Notes: a model not told the origin generated them from the letters alone. 64,000 bases of DNA from SIRX01 sp965214475 (GCA_965214475.1 OZ243953.1:372001-436000), one strand, 5' to 3'. Numbered from the stretch's first letter, positions 17,729 to 26,244 are shown. Program-made: numbers and translations.

Positions 17729-19342
17729 ATGATTTTGCCGGGTATTCTCGTTCGGCGGGGCAAGTATTCGGTTGCTGATCCGCTCTTTGTAGATGAGCGG
17801 CGTCCGATACTGGTAGCCCGCAAGCTACGTCGGGGAGCGGATGCCGGGGATATTGTCCTCGTCCGCACCCGCGAAAAAAACAACGCGTTGCGCGGCGAGG
17901 TGACCAAGGTTATAGGATCCTCGACAGACCCGCGCAACGTCTACGATGCCCTCTTCGCCTCCATCGAAACTTCCCGCAAATTCTCGGAGAAAGTGGAAAA
18001 AAAAGCCGACGATGTCGCAGACTTAGATCCCGGTGAACGAAAGGACCTCCGAAACCTTTCAACCGTAACCATAGACGGTGAAGACGCCAAAGACTTCGAC
18101 GACGCCATCTCGATCGAACGCACAGAGGATGGCTACCGGCTCTGGGTCCATATCGCAGACGTCACCCACTACGTGAAACCGGGAAGCCTTCTGGACCGCG
18201 AGGCCGCCCGGCGCGCGAACTCCGTCTACCTACCGGGGATGGTGGCCCCGATGCTGCCGCCACGCCTCTCGAACGATGTCTGTTCCCTGAAGCCGGAAGT
18301 CGAACGGGCGACCGTGACGGTAGAGATGAAAGTCTCTGCTCTCGGGGAAGTCGATAGTAGCCGGGCGTACCGCAGCCGGATCCGCAGCGACGCCCGTTTG
18401 ACTTACGAGGCCGTGGACGCTTTTCTGCAAGGTGAAGACGAGATGGAACAGAGAGAGTTGGTCGAAACGGCGCACGAGCTATCGCGGAAGCTCAAGACAA
18501 AGGCCGTCGTGCGGGGAAAGCTGGATTTCGGTGGCCGGGAACCGGAGTACGAGTTGGACCCGGAGGGTGTGCCGCTGGCATCCGGTATCCGGCGTTCGAC
18601 ACCGGCGCGAGACCTCATAGAGGAGCTGATGGTGCTCGCCAATGAATCGGTGGCGAAGATGTTGCAGCACCGGGGCACGGGCGTATTCCGGGTACACGAC
18701 AAACCGGACGCCGAAGACCTGGAGACGCTGAAAACACGCCTCGCGGCCGTCGGGCTTCAGGCGGAGCCGACGCCGGAGAATCTGGGCGTCATCTCGCAGA
18801 TGGCAAAGTCCGACGCGGTGAACTACCTGATCCTGCGCTCTCTGCCCCGTGCCTCTTACACGCCTCAAAACTCGGGTCATTATGGACTCGCGCTGGGAAA
18901 TTATACGCACTTCACCTCCCCGATCCGGCGTTACGCCGACGTTCTCGTGCATCGAGCACTACTGGACGACGAGCTGCCCGACGACCTGACGGAAGTAACG
19001 GCACAAATATCCGAGCGAGAGTACCGGAGCATGATCTGCGAGCGCACCGCGGACCAGTACACCCTTATGTGGCTCTTGCAAGACCGGGTAGGCGAGGTCC
19101 TGGAAGGAACAATCGTCAGCACTACCGTTTTCGGGCTCTTTGTGGAGCTTGAAGCGGGGGCGACGGGGCTCGTACACGTTAGTAAACTGCCCGGATGGTG
19201 GGAGTTGGAATCGAGCGGTGTGGTACTCTCGAACGATTCCATAGGCTCCTCGTACCGGGTCGGGGACCGGGTACTGGTAGAGTTGATCGATGTGATACCG
19301 CTGATGAAGCGGGCCGAACTTAGGGTGGTACAGAGACTATGA
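17729..19342 (+). CDS. rnr: RNase II/RNase R family 3'-5' exoribonuclease
   Basis: A 537-residue exoribonuclease. The RNB catalytic domain carries EDAKDFDDAIS (about 117-127) with the aspartates that bind Mg, followed by LWVHIADVTHYV, and later HYGLALGNYTHFTSPIRRYADVLVHRAL. A C-terminal S1 domain (about 455-537) begins VGEVLEGTIVSTTVFGLFVEL. It is much shorter than E. coli RNase R (813 residues); the winged-helix and first cold-shock domain are reduced to about 75 residues. It overlaps smpB by four bases. RNase R with SmpB-tmRNA degrades non-stop messages, so the neighbourhood fits. Confidence 0.92.
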   Translation: MILPGILVRRGKYSVADPLFVDERRPILVARKLRRGADAGDIVLVRTREKNNALRGEVTKVIGSSTDPRNVYDALFASIETSRKFSEKVEKKADDVADLDPGERKDLRNLSTVTIDGEDAKDFDDAISIERTEDGYRLWVHIADVTHYVKPGSLLDREAARRANSVYLPGMVAPMLPPRLSNDVCSLKPEVERATVTVEMKVSALGEVDSSRAYRSRIRSDARLTYEAVDAFLQGEDEMEQRELVETAHELSRKLKTKAVVRGKLDFGGREPEYELDPEGVPLASGIRRSTPARDLIEELMVLANESVAKMLQHRGTGVFRVHDKPDAEDLETLKTRLAAVGLQAEPTPENLGVISQMAKSDAVNYLILRSLPRASYTPQNSGHYGLALGNYTHFTSPIRRYADVLVHRALLDDELPDDLTEVTAQISEREYRSMICERTADQYTLMWLLQDRVGEVLEGTIVSTTVFGLFVELEAGATGLVHVSKLPGWWELESSGVVLSNDSIGSSYRVGDRVLVELIDVIPLMKRAELRVVQRL

Positions 19343-19791
19343 CAGACTTTGCGCGCAACAAGAAAGCCTTACACGATTTCCACATAGAGGAAACCTACGA
19401 GGCCGGGCTCACGCTTACCGGACCCGAGGTCAAGTCCGTACGTGCGGGCCGGGCTAACTTAAAGGAGAGTTATGCCAGGGTGCGGGACGGCGAGGTATTT
19501 CTTATCGGGTCGCACATCTCCCCGTACGCCAACGCGGTCCACACGGACCAACATCCGACCCGGGACCGGAAGCTCCTGTTGCACCGGAAAGAGATCGACC
19601 GTCTAACCGGCAAGACCCAGGAAGACGGAAAGACGCTCATACCACTAAAGCTTTACAGCAAAAATAGCGTCGTAAAGTTGTCGGTCGCCGTTGCCAGTCG
19701 CAAAAAGGAGTACGACAAGCGGCGGGAGATCGCCAAAAAGACCGCCGACCGGGAGATGGCCCGGGCGATGAAAGAGCGGCTCCGGCGTTGA
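19339..19791 (+). CDS. smpB: SsrA-binding protein SmpB
   Basis: A 150-residue tmRNA partner required for trans-translation. It begins MTDFARNKKALHDFHIEETYEAG, split here into two recognisable blocks (NKKALHDF and EETYEAGLTLTGPEVKS). RAGRANLKESYARV is the RNA-binding core. The basic C-terminal tail KKTADREMARAMKERLRR enters the mRNA channel. ATG lies within the exonuclease stop (ATGA). The ssrA gene follows 35 bases downstream, so protein and RNA partners are adjacent. Confidence 0.97.
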   Translation: MTDFARNKKALHDFHIEETYEAGLTLTGPEVKSVRAGRANLKESYARVRDGEVFLIGSHISPYANAVHTDQHPTRDRKLLLHRKEIDRLTGKTQEDGKTLIPLKLYSKNSVVKLSVAVASRKKEYDKRREIAKKTADREMARAMKERLRR

Positions 19792-19826
19792 TCCCCGGTC
19801 CCGAAATGGTAGAATAAATGTTGTAT

Positions 19827-20180
19827 GGGGGCGCATCGGTTTCGACGTGAGCGGACTGCGTCCAGTGAGACGAGCCGAGTTTGCTGGAGACTCGTAAAAC
19901 GCCGGCACATAAAGATACACGCCAACGATAACGAAATGGCTCTAGCCGCTTAAATAAAAGCGACTCATCGGCCCGGGCAGCCTACGGCCCGGTTCCCGGT
20001 GTCATCTAGTAGGCTCAACCTCATTAGCTCCGGCCCGGAGTTCTTGGGGGAAACTTAAAGGGCTAGCCCCGCTGCGGCGCCCCGGTTCGCAGCGCAAGGC
20101 GAAACTAAACTGGGAGCTACGCTCGTAGAATCTTGCAGACGGCGCGCTCGCGGACGCGGGTTCGAGTCCCGCCGCCTCCA
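19827..20180 (+). ncRNA. ssrA: Transfer-messenger RNA
   Basis: The acceptor stem GGGGGCG (19827-19833) pairs with CGCCTCC (20173-20179), followed by discriminator A. CGGTTTCGAC and GGTTCGAGTCCCG are the tRNA-like landmarks. The tag frame from 19921 reads GCC AAC GAT AAC GAA ATG GCT CTA GCC GCT TAA, giving ANDNEMALAA, a typical degradation tag ending LAA-like ALAA. The CCA end is not encoded (CTA follows). A strong terminator lies just downstream and smpB just upstream. Confidence 0.96.
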
Positions 20181-20186
20181 CTAGAA

Positions 20187-20219
20187 GAGGCCCGGCCTAA
20201 AAACCGGGCCTCGTTTTTT
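20187..20219 (+). terminator. Intrinsic terminator of ssrA
   Basis: GAGGCCCGG (20187-20195) and CCGGGCCTC (20204-20212) form a perfect nine-pair stem with an eight-base loop, followed by CG and six T residues. It lies directly after the tmRNA 3' end. Confidence 0.93.
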
Positions 20220-20322
20220 AGCGCAAAGTTGTTCCTGTAGTGTGCAACAGTGCAAACCAATAACCCAATAGAAAAAAGTATACAGAGTAAGGTTTTAGCC
20301 TGTTATAGCTGCTGTATAAGGC

Positions 20323-20328
20323 TATAAT
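20323..20328 (+). promoter_or_regulatory. TATAAT -10 box of murI, leaderless arrangement
   Basis: A consensus TATAAT ends eight bases before the murI GTG. Transcription would begin at about 20335-20337, so the message would start at or beside the start codon. No purine-rich RBS lies between them. The -35 region is weak by eye. Confidence 0.6.
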
Positions 20329-20336
20329 CCAATTCC

Positions 20337-21149
20337 GTGAGCGATCCTCGTCCCATAGGGGTTTTCGATTCGGGCGTCGGCGGGCTGACGGTGCTTGCAG
20401 AAGTCAGGGACCGTCTACCTTACGAGCATACGGTCTACTTCGGAGACACTGCACGGGTTCCCTACGGGCCACGCGAGCCCGCCGAAGTCAGAGAGTTTGC
20501 CTTTGACCTCATTGAGTACCTTACCTGCCTCAACGTCAAGCTGGTGGTCGTCGCCTGCAACACCGCCACGGCGGTCGGGCTAGAGTATTACCAGGCCTCT
20601 TTCGACGTCCCGATCATTGGTGTAATTGAACCCGGAGCCCGTGCGGCGGTGCTCGACACCTTGAACAGTCGTGTGGGGGTGCTGGCGACAGAGGGAACGG
20701 TCGGCAGTAGGGCGTACACGAGGGCTGTACACAATATAGATGCCGGGGTGGAGGTGTACGAACAGGCTGCGCCACAGTTCGTGCCGTGCATTGAGAGGGG
20801 CATCACGGAAGGACCGGAGTTGGAAAACATGGCCTGGCAGTATCTGGAGCCTCTTTTGCAACAGCGGGTCGGGGCCGTTGTGCTGGGTTGCACGCACTAT
20901 CCCTTGATCAGTGCCACCATCAACCGCATCCTCGGTCCGGAAGTGCGTCTCATATCTTCCGCCGGACAGACCGCGCTGGAGGTAGGCCGTGTACTCTCAC
21001 GCCGGGGATACCTTCGGCGACCGCGCGACATGGAAGATTACGGAAGATCCACCTTCGTGTGCAGCGACGACCCTAAGAGCTTCGCCGCACTCGGAAGTCG
21101 TTTTCTCGGAGAGGACATAGAAGCGGTGGCTCCCGCCGCCGTAATTTAA
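20337..21149 (+). CDS. murI: Glutamate racemase
   Basis: A 270-residue racemase supplying D-glutamate for peptidoglycan. Motifs include FDSGVGGLTVLAEV (N-terminal aspartate/serine), VVACNTATAVGLE with catalytic cysteine about residue 70, and VVLGCTHYPLI with the second catalytic cysteine. Length is normal. The GTG start has no RBS but a consensus -10 box just upstream, suggesting a leaderless transcript. The tRNA cluster follows 39 bases downstream. Confidence 0.95.
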   Translation: MSDPRPIGVFDSGVGGLTVLAEVRDRLPYEHTVYFGDTARVPYGPREPAEVREFAFDLIEYLTCLNVKLVVVACNTATAVGLEYYQASFDVPIIGVIEPGARAAVLDTLNSRVGVLATEGTVGSRAYTRAVHNIDAGVEVYEQAAPQFVPCIERGITEGPELENMAWQYLEPLLQQRVGAVVLGCTHYPLISATINRILGPEVRLISSAGQTALEVGRVLSRRGYLRRPRDMEDYGRSTFVCSDDPKSFAALGSRFLGEDIEAVAPAAVI

Positions 21150-21188
21150 AGCTGCCCGTCCGTTTGTTATACTTGCACCCAGTCTCGG

Positions 21189-21264
<76 letters not shown>

Positions 21265-21279
21265 GCCGCGACACGAAAC

Positions 21280-21350
21280 GCGGGTGTAGCTCAATGGTAG
21301 AGCCCCAGCCTTCCAAGCTGATGATGGGGGTTCGATTCCCCTCACCCGCT
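21280..21350 (+). tRNA. tRNA-Gly (TCC)
   Basis: A 71-base cloverleaf: acceptor GCGGGTG/CACCCGC, D-arm AGCTCAATGGTAGAGC, anticodon loop CTTCCAA with TCC, T-arm GGGGTTCGATTCCCC. CCA is not encoded. It lies 17 bases after tRNA-Pro. Confidence 0.95.
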
Positions 21351-21374
21351 CTCGTCGCGCAGCCGCGGCTCCAA

Positions 21375-21448
21375 GCGCCCGTAGCTCAGCTGGATAGAGC
21401 AGCGGACTTCTAATCCGCAGGTCGCAGGTTCGAATCCTGCCGGGCGTG
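21375..21448 (+). tRNA. tRNA-Arg (TCT)
   Basis: A 74-base cloverleaf: acceptor GCGCCCG/CGGGCGT (one G-U pair), D-arm AGCTCAGCTGGATAGAGC, anticodon loop CTTCTAA with TCT, T-arm GCAGGTTCGAATCCTGC. The AT-richer accessory segment begins directly after its 3' end, so it is a candidate integration site, though I found no duplicated 3' end. Confidence 0.95.
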
Positions 21449-21530
21449 CTTTTCTAATAGCAAAGTTTGTAGGAAAAACGGAAACTCCGTCGGGTTATGT
21501 ATAGTAACCACATGAAATTTGACATCCAAA

Positions 21531-21560
21531 TTGACACCCAAAACGTCCCGAAGGTATGAC
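21531..21560 (+). promoter_or_regulatory. Putative promoter of the interrupted ATPase gene
   Basis: TTGACA (21531-21536), an 18-base spacer and TATGAC (21555-21560) precede the ATG at 21587. AGAGG lies between as the RBS. A second TTGACA copy occurs 12 bases upstream. Confidence 0.5.
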
Positions 21561-21586
21561 TACAAAATAGTAAAGAGGTTCAGCCA

Positions 21587-21697
21587 ATGTATCGTTATAG
21601 ACTTGAAAAGATCAAGTTCAACGAAGGCACAGAAATTGAGCCAGGTTCACTGACCGTTATAGTCGGTCCCAATAACTCAAGAAAAAGCAGAGTCTTA
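21587..21697 (+). pseudogene. OLD-like ATPase, N-terminal fragment cut off by an IS
   Basis: The first 37 codons of an AAA/OLD-type ATPase, from MYRYRLEKIKF to SRVL. LTVIVGPNNSRKS is the Walker A region; the usual GKS glycine is arginine here (S-R-K-S). At TTA (21695-21697) the gene meets the left end of the insertion sequence, and the hybrid frame runs to a TGA at 21734-21736. The remainder resumes at 22654 in the same phase, so removal of the IS and one TTA restores a 592-residue protein. Confidence 0.85.
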
Positions 21698-22650
21698 GAG
21701 CTTCCGCCAGTAGGCGGAGAGAACGACAGTTTATGAGTTGGGCATGGAATGCTACATCATTCGGGAAGTCCTCAAAGCTTTCCGAACAAGGAGCAATCCA
21801 TGCCCGCAGTGCCACCATACATCATCGACCCTATTTGGGACCAGTTCGAAGCCCTCTTGCCCGAACGAGAGGTCTCTCACCCTCTAGGTTGCCACAACCC
21901 CCGCATACCAGAACGGGTGATCTTCGATAAACTCGTGCAGATTCTGGTCTTTGGATGCGCCTATGAGAGAATTGCTGATGAAGAATGCTCGGCCACTACA
22001 ATTCGGCGCCGCCGCGATGAGTGGATTGAGCTTGGAGTAATGGAAACGCTACAGAGAGCAGTGCTCGATGCCTATGACTGGATGATCGGACTCGACCTCT
22101 CCGATGTGGCCGTAGATTGCTGCATCACCAAAGCTCCTTGTGGCGGCCAGAAGGCGGGCAAAAGCCCCGTGGATCGTGGCAAACAAGGCATCAAACGCTC
22201 TGTGGTCGTGGACGCCAACGGTATCCCGCTTGGTGCTATCGCGGCTCCAGCCAACCGCCGCGATTCACCGCTACTGGAAGAGACTCTGGACACTATGGAG
22301 GTCGTCGGAGAGTTGCCCGAACAGATGAGCGTCCACCTCGACCGCGGCTACGATTCAAAAGCCACCCGCGAGAAATTGAGTCTTCGTGGCCTTTTGGCGG
22401 AGATCTCCCAAAAAGGCAAGCCAGCTCCGCTAGCAGCAACTAAGCGGTGGGTGGCAGAGCGCACGAACTCGTGGCAAAATACCCACAAGAAGTTGGTGTG
22501 GTGTACAGAGCGCACCGACCCGGTCATAGATTTTTGGCTTGCCTTCTCCAGCATTATCATTACCGTAGGCAGGCTCGTCCGCAAGGGCTGGACTCACTAC
22601 CGTTGGGAGGGACGACCTTGCCGCCGACCATAGCCTACTGGCGGAGCCTC
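21698..22650 (+). mobile_element. IS5-family insertion sequence, 953 bp
   Basis: The ends are imperfect inverted repeats: left GAGCTTCCGCCAGTAGGC, right (reverse complement) GAGGCTCCGCCAGTAGGC, matching at 16 of 18 positions. TTA flanks both sides (21695-21697 and 22651-22653), a 3-bp target duplication as known for GAG-ended IS5 groups such as IS1031 and IS427. It carries one transposase ORF in the + direction and looks complete. Confidence 0.92.
21800..22633 (+). CDS. IS5-family transposase
   Basis: A 277-residue DDE transposase. The N-terminal part (PYIIDPIWDQFEALLP) is the DUF4096-like segment typical of IS5. The catalytic domain shows DVAVDCCITKAPCGG (first D), VHLDRGYDS (second D) and ERTNSWQNTHKKL (E). 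The ATG at 21800 has AAGGAG seven bases upstream and was preferred over an in-frame ATG at 21749. No frameshift or stop is seen, so the element may still be active. Confidence 0.92.
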   Translation: MPAVPPYIIDPIWDQFEALLPEREVSHPLGCHNPRIPERVIFDKLVQILVFGCAYERIADEECSATTIRRRRDEWIELGVMETLQRAVLDAYDWMIGLDLSDVAVDCCITKAPCGGQKAGKSPVDRGKQGIKRSVVVDANGIPLGAIAAPANRRDSPLLEETLDTMEVVGELPEQMSVHLDRGYDSKATREKLSLRGLLAEISQKGKPAPLAATKRWVAERTNSWQNTHKKLVWCTERTDPVIDFWLAFSSIIITVGRLVRKGWTHYRWEGRPCRRP

Positions 22651-22653
22651 TTA

Positions 22654-24321
22654 AAGGATGTTAAAGATCTGTGCACCAGTCAGAATCCTGCTCCAGTCGT
22701 TCTCAATGAAGTTGAGCACTCAGTGCCGATGAACGCACAAGAACTAACTGACGTTTATGGTATCAGGTTGGAGCTGGTACCGAATCAGAACGCCCTCGGA
22801 TTCTCTACATTGAACGCAGACATGACCGGTACACACCAAGTTGGTATATTGCAGCCCGGCAGCGTTGCTGACAGGGATGCTTGGTTCCAAAGTACCGTTG
22901 AAAGCATGATTGGCAATTGGGAAAGTAACAAACGACAATTCGCCAATTACTTTGGCAATTACCTTATTAACAGGCTCACAACAGAATCAAGGTTGACGAT
23001 CACAAGTCGCGGAGATATGCAAAGTGGACGCGGCGATAGTCCGTTAGTCAGAGCGTTCTATGATGACGGCAGTGAAGTCGAGAGCAAAGTAGATGAAATC
23101 TTACACAAGGCTTTTTCACCATTGCACGTAAAACTTGATTATACGGATAGGGCTTACCTATCTATACGGGTTAGCGATGAACCTTTTGCGGATATTCCGG
23201 CTGATCCCCGAGATGCAAGAGAGCCGTTGTCTAGAGCTAGGCTGCTTGACGAGGAGGGGGATGGTATCCGGAGTTTTTGTGCAACTGTTCTATCCTTACT
23301 CGTGAACTCTCGACCAGTTTTACTATTGGATGAACCAGAAGCGTTTTTGCACCCGCCACAGGCGGTCCATCTTGGTGAAACCATAGCGAACTTGGCTTCT
23401 GATGATAAACAGATCTTTATAGCTACACACAGCGTTGATCTTCTGCGAGGCATCTTGAATGAAACCACTGACGTCGACGTAATACGGTTATCTAGAGAGG
23501 CAGAAACCACAGTAGTCAAGAGGCTTACTGTAGACAAGGTGCAAGATATAGCGACCAATCCTCTGTTGAGCTCAACTCGCGTTTTAGATGGACTATTTTA
23601 CAAAGGTGTAGTCGTAGTTGAGGCTGACGCGGATAGTGCTTTTTATCAACGAGTCGCGCGCTCATTACGATCGGGAGACGAAATACATTATGTCCACGCA
23701 CACAATAAACAAACTCTGCATAAGGTAGTTAGACCATATAGAGAGATGGGCGTTCCCACAGTTGCCGTTGCAGATTTTGATCTTTTGCGTAACGGAGAGG
23801 ATTTTCGGAGACTGTTGAGCGCCATGACGAATGTTGATCTGACGGACGTCTTGCGTAAGAGGCAGCTACTACAAGACCATATCGAAAATCAGCCGAGAAG
23901 CCAAAAGCTGGAAGATTTACATGGCAGTCTAAACGCCCTGATTTCTGATATCGATACAAGTACGGGAAATAAGACCGAGTCAGAAGTACTAGCTGATATT
24001 CGAAGACGTCTTAATAAAATGCGGGAAGAGTCCGGAGAATGGTCCGAGTACAAGCTATCTGGAGAAGAAAAACTAGATGAAGAGCACAAATCAGTATTTG
24101 AAGAGATAAACGAATTCTGTAAGGGTCATGGTCTATTCATCGTTCACGTAGGGGAATTGGAATCGTGGCTAAGAGAATATAGTTTGGAGCCCTCAAGCAA
24201 TAAGAGCACTTGGATCGTCAAAGCACTACAAAAAATATCCGAGGTAGATCTATCTGGGTCAAAAATAGAGAGCTTTATAATGGAGGTACACGATTATCTT
24301 TCTCCTTTGAGCGAATCTTGA
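22654..24321 (+). pseudogene. OLD-like ATPase/TOPRIM nuclease, main part after the IS
   Basis: 555 residues remain after the IS. Walker B is RPVLLLDEPEAFLHPPQ, followed by IFIATHSVDLL (switch histidine). A TOPRIM domain follows with GVVVVEADADSAFY (E and D..D) and VAVADFDLLRNGED (DxD). This is the layout of OLD-family nucleases, which include phage-defence proteins such as GajA; no UvrD-like GajB partner lies beside it. Without its Walker A the fragment should be inactive. The first in-frame ATG is at 22729. Base composition is clearly AT-richer than the flanks, suggesting transfer. Confidence 0.82.
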
Positions 24322-24344
24322 ACGCTATCCGCGTTGGAAGCCTA

Positions 24345-24527
24345 CTAGCCGAATAGTTGTTTCATGACTTCTACAGCTGCAACTTGATGGTCTGGAAGCG
24401 CCCGAGAGTAAAAATTGAGCGTTATACTTGTTCTCGAATGACCGGGTATTTCCTGCACAGGTTTTATGCAAACTCCTTTGCTCAGTAAAATCTTGGCACA
24501 TGTGTGGGGGAAATCGTGAAAGCGGAC
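24345..24527 (-). pseudogene. Tyrosine recombinase C-terminal remnant 1
   Basis: On the minus strand this reads 60 codons, RFHDFPHTCAKILL, then KPVQEIPGHSRTSITLNFYS and ending MKQLFG. It matches the C-terminal end of phage-type integrases: HDLRHT has become HDFPHT (catalytic arginine lost), GHS is kept, and the nucleophilic tyrosine is in LNFYS. An in-frame TAA stops the frame immediately upstream. It fills most of the 308-base gap after the ATPase remnant and is too broken to be active. Confidence 0.75.
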
Positions 24528-24629
24528 TTAGAAGAGACCGTAACCCTTGCCATCCAACAACGTTAGCTGTTATAAGTACGTCAGGAAAAACTGTTTGGGT
24601 GAAGAAGCTATCTGAGGGAGATACAGGGC

Positions 24630-25469
24630 GTGGTTGAGGTATTGCTCTTCGTTAACATCGGTTTGCTAGTGATCGGCAGCGTTACCCTCACCATTGCCAT
24701 CTTTGTTTTGCAGAAATCTCGGAACTACGTGGAGCTGGCCGAAGAGCGCATGGAGCGTCTACGCGAGGGGCAGGAGCGTATTTTCCAGTTTCTACGTGAA
24801 GAACGGAGATCCCACAGCGAGGAACCCGTGCGGGAAGAGAGAACTGTGGAGCCCAAGGTAGAGGAGCTAGAGAAAGAACTCCAGAAGCTTCGTCAGAACC
24901 AGGGCGACAAGCTCTTGCAGCAAAGCAGTCCATCCCATCCCGGGAATCTCGGTCTACTAACGGAGCCCGCAGAATCTGGTGAGACCTGGGTAAACGCGAA
25001 GATACCATCAACGAAACCTCGTGAGATAGCATCAGCCGCACCTATCCAGAAGGCCTCGGAAGGCAAAAAAGCTGGCTCTGCGATAAAGCACGCGCATCCC
25101 GACGACGACGTCAGTCTCCGGAGGGAGAATGCGAAGCAAGATGGTCCGCAGGGCAGCCTCCCGGTCAAGATGTTCCGGGAGCATTACCACAGGTATTTGG
25201 AGAACTACGAAGGTTACGTCAAGTTGGCCGAGAGACTCTGCAGGATGAGAGAAGATGGGGAAGTGCCTCCAGGCTCTCCGGCGGAACGCGAATGGAAACA
25301 GAAACTGCGTCGGCTAAACGACGGCATACGGAGGACAACTGCACGCCTAGATATTCTGGAGCAGTACAACCCGGAGCTTGCCAGCGACGACCGCGTCTCT
25401 CACCGCGCCGAAATCTCCCAGAGCTATTCCGAGCTCGAAAAGAAATTGTCGAGCCCGGAAGACGCCTAA
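24630..25469 (+). CDS. Membrane-anchored coiled-coil protein of unknown function
   Basis: A 279-residue protein. One N-terminal helix (about 4-28, LLFVNIGLLVIGSVTLTIAI) anchors it, followed by a long charged stretch with heptad character (RNYVELAEERMERLREGQERI and KVEELEKELQKLRQ, both short of a complete coil). A polar low-complexity linker runs to about residue 180, and a second helical region rich in arginine and glutamate closes it. GTG has GAGGGAG upstream. I do not recognise a family. It lies between an integrase remnant and tRNA-His. Confidence 0.7.
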   Translation: MVEVLLFVNIGLLVIGSVTLTIAIFVLQKSRNYVELAEERMERLREGQERIFQFLREERRSHSEEPVREERTVEPKVEELEKELQKLRQNQGDKLLQQSSPSHPGNLGLLTEPAESGETWVNAKIPSTKPREIASAAPIQKASEGKKAGSAIKHAHPDDDVSLRRENAKQDGPQGSLPVKMFREHYHRYLENYEGYVKLAERLCRMREDGEVPPGSPAEREWKQKLRRLNDGIRRTTARLDILEQYNPELASDDRVSHRAEISQSYSELEKKLSSPEDA

Positions 25470-25506
25470 TCCGCTACTTTTCCTGGTAGAATCTTGCAGC
25501 ATGCAT

Positions 25507-25580
25507 GGTGGCCGTAGCTCAGTAGGCAGAGCACCGGATTGTGGCTCCGGAGGTCGCGGGTTCGAGCCCCGTCGGTCACC
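25507..25580 (+). tRNA. tRNA-His (GTG)
   Basis: Acceptor GTGGCCG (25508-25514) pairs with CGGTCAC (25573-25579); G at 25507 faces C at 25580 as the extra G-1 pair of histidine tRNAs. Anticodon loop ATTGTGGC with GTG, T-arm GCGGGTTCGAGCCCCGT. CCA is not encoded. Confidence 0.94.
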
Positions 25581-25626
25581 CTCTTGAATCTCCCATATGT
25601 ATACGGAATACTCGAAATAAAAAAGC

Positions 25627-25652
25627 CCCCCGGACTCATTTCCGAGGGTTTT
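25627..25652 (+). terminator. Possible terminator after tRNA-His
   Basis: CCCCCGGA and TCCGAGGG form a short stem with one mismatch around a six-base loop, followed by TTTT. It is weaker than the ssrA terminator. Confidence 0.45.
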
Positions 25653-25712
25653 CGGTAGCAATACGGCAGCAATAGGCTACACAATTGGAGGAGATATAGT
25701 CTAGCGGTAGGT

Positions 25713-26132
25713 CTAAGGCCGGCTTACAACCCACTCTTTATCCACGACGGAACCCTTCTCTATACGCTCCACTTTGAATAGTCCTACACTATCACTTTCT
25801 TTACCAAGCTTATCTACTGTTATCCGAAACTCCTTACGGGCCTTTTTCTCCGTCTGACACCAAGTCCTGCTAGGATCTGGCCCCAAAGGCGTTCTCACGT
25901 AAACGCCATGCTCACCTTATAACGCACCTCTTCGTACAATAGTACCGGTCGCCATTAACGTAGATCCTTTACTTTGCCTGGGACTACTCACAATAAACTT
26001 GCCGTTCGGGTGAACTCCTAGCCAGTCTCGTCGGACTGAGTATATCTTCCCCCATAAAGTCTTAGCATTTCTACAAAACTCGATCTTCTCATATACTGGT
26101 TTACTACCATACTGGCTCACCAGTTTAGCCAA
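25713..26132 (-). pseudogene. Unknown ORF split by an in-frame TAA
   Basis: On the minus strand one frame runs from TTG at 26132 through a TAA at 25917-25919 to TAG at 25713. Upstream it encodes 71 residues (MAKLVSQYGSKPVYEK ... TIVRRGAL); downstream it continues GEHGVYVRTPLGPDP and ends KEWVVSRP. Both halves look protein-like (charged, few repeats) and share the same phase, which suggests one former gene of about 140 codons. I do not recognise it. It overlaps the end of integrase remnant 2. The rest of 25653-25712 holds nothing I can name. Confidence 0.35.
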
Positions 26133-26244
26133 AGCCCTTGCTAAGCCCGCCGATCTCGTCGCCGAGGAGGTGGGGGAGGTGGGAGTAGGTGTCCATCATC
26201 TGGGTTATAAAGGAGTGTAAGAGTATGGACAATAAGGCACCTTT
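26125..26244 (-). pseudogene. Tyrosine recombinase C-terminal remnant 2
   Basis: Minus-strand frame of 39 residues: KGALLSILLHSFITQ then MMDTYSHLPHLLGDEIGG and SKGFG. This resembles the last segment of integrases (LGHSSIT...LDTYSH.LP). The GHS motif reads LHS, and the tyrosine of DTYSH is retained. The frame is closed by a TGA on its 5' side, which is also the stop of the small membrane ORF, so it cannot be expressed as an integrase. Confidence 0.6.

Noticed and set aside
22447..24321. A single 624-residue ORF beginning inside the insertion sequence
   Set aside because: Its first 68 residues are an out-of-frame reading of the transposase; the true gene starts at 21587 and is interrupted.
22654..24321. 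Gabija system
   Set aside because: The protein resembles GajA in layout, but no UvrD-like helicase gene is adjacent and the gene is disrupted, so only OLD-like is supported.
21375..25580. Possible att direct repeats between tRNA-Arg and tRNA-His ends
   Set aside because: The two tRNA 3' ends share only the general TTCGA loop; no duplicated tRNA end was found near either integrase remnant.
25466..25684. Minus-strand ORF containing DGARTRDLRSHNP
   Set aside because: It is the antisense reading of tRNA-His, a familiar false protein.
25690..25735. tRNA-like D-arm AGTCTAGCGGTAGG
   Set aside because: No acceptor or T-arm partner follows; the sequence is explained as the end of the split minus-strand ORF.
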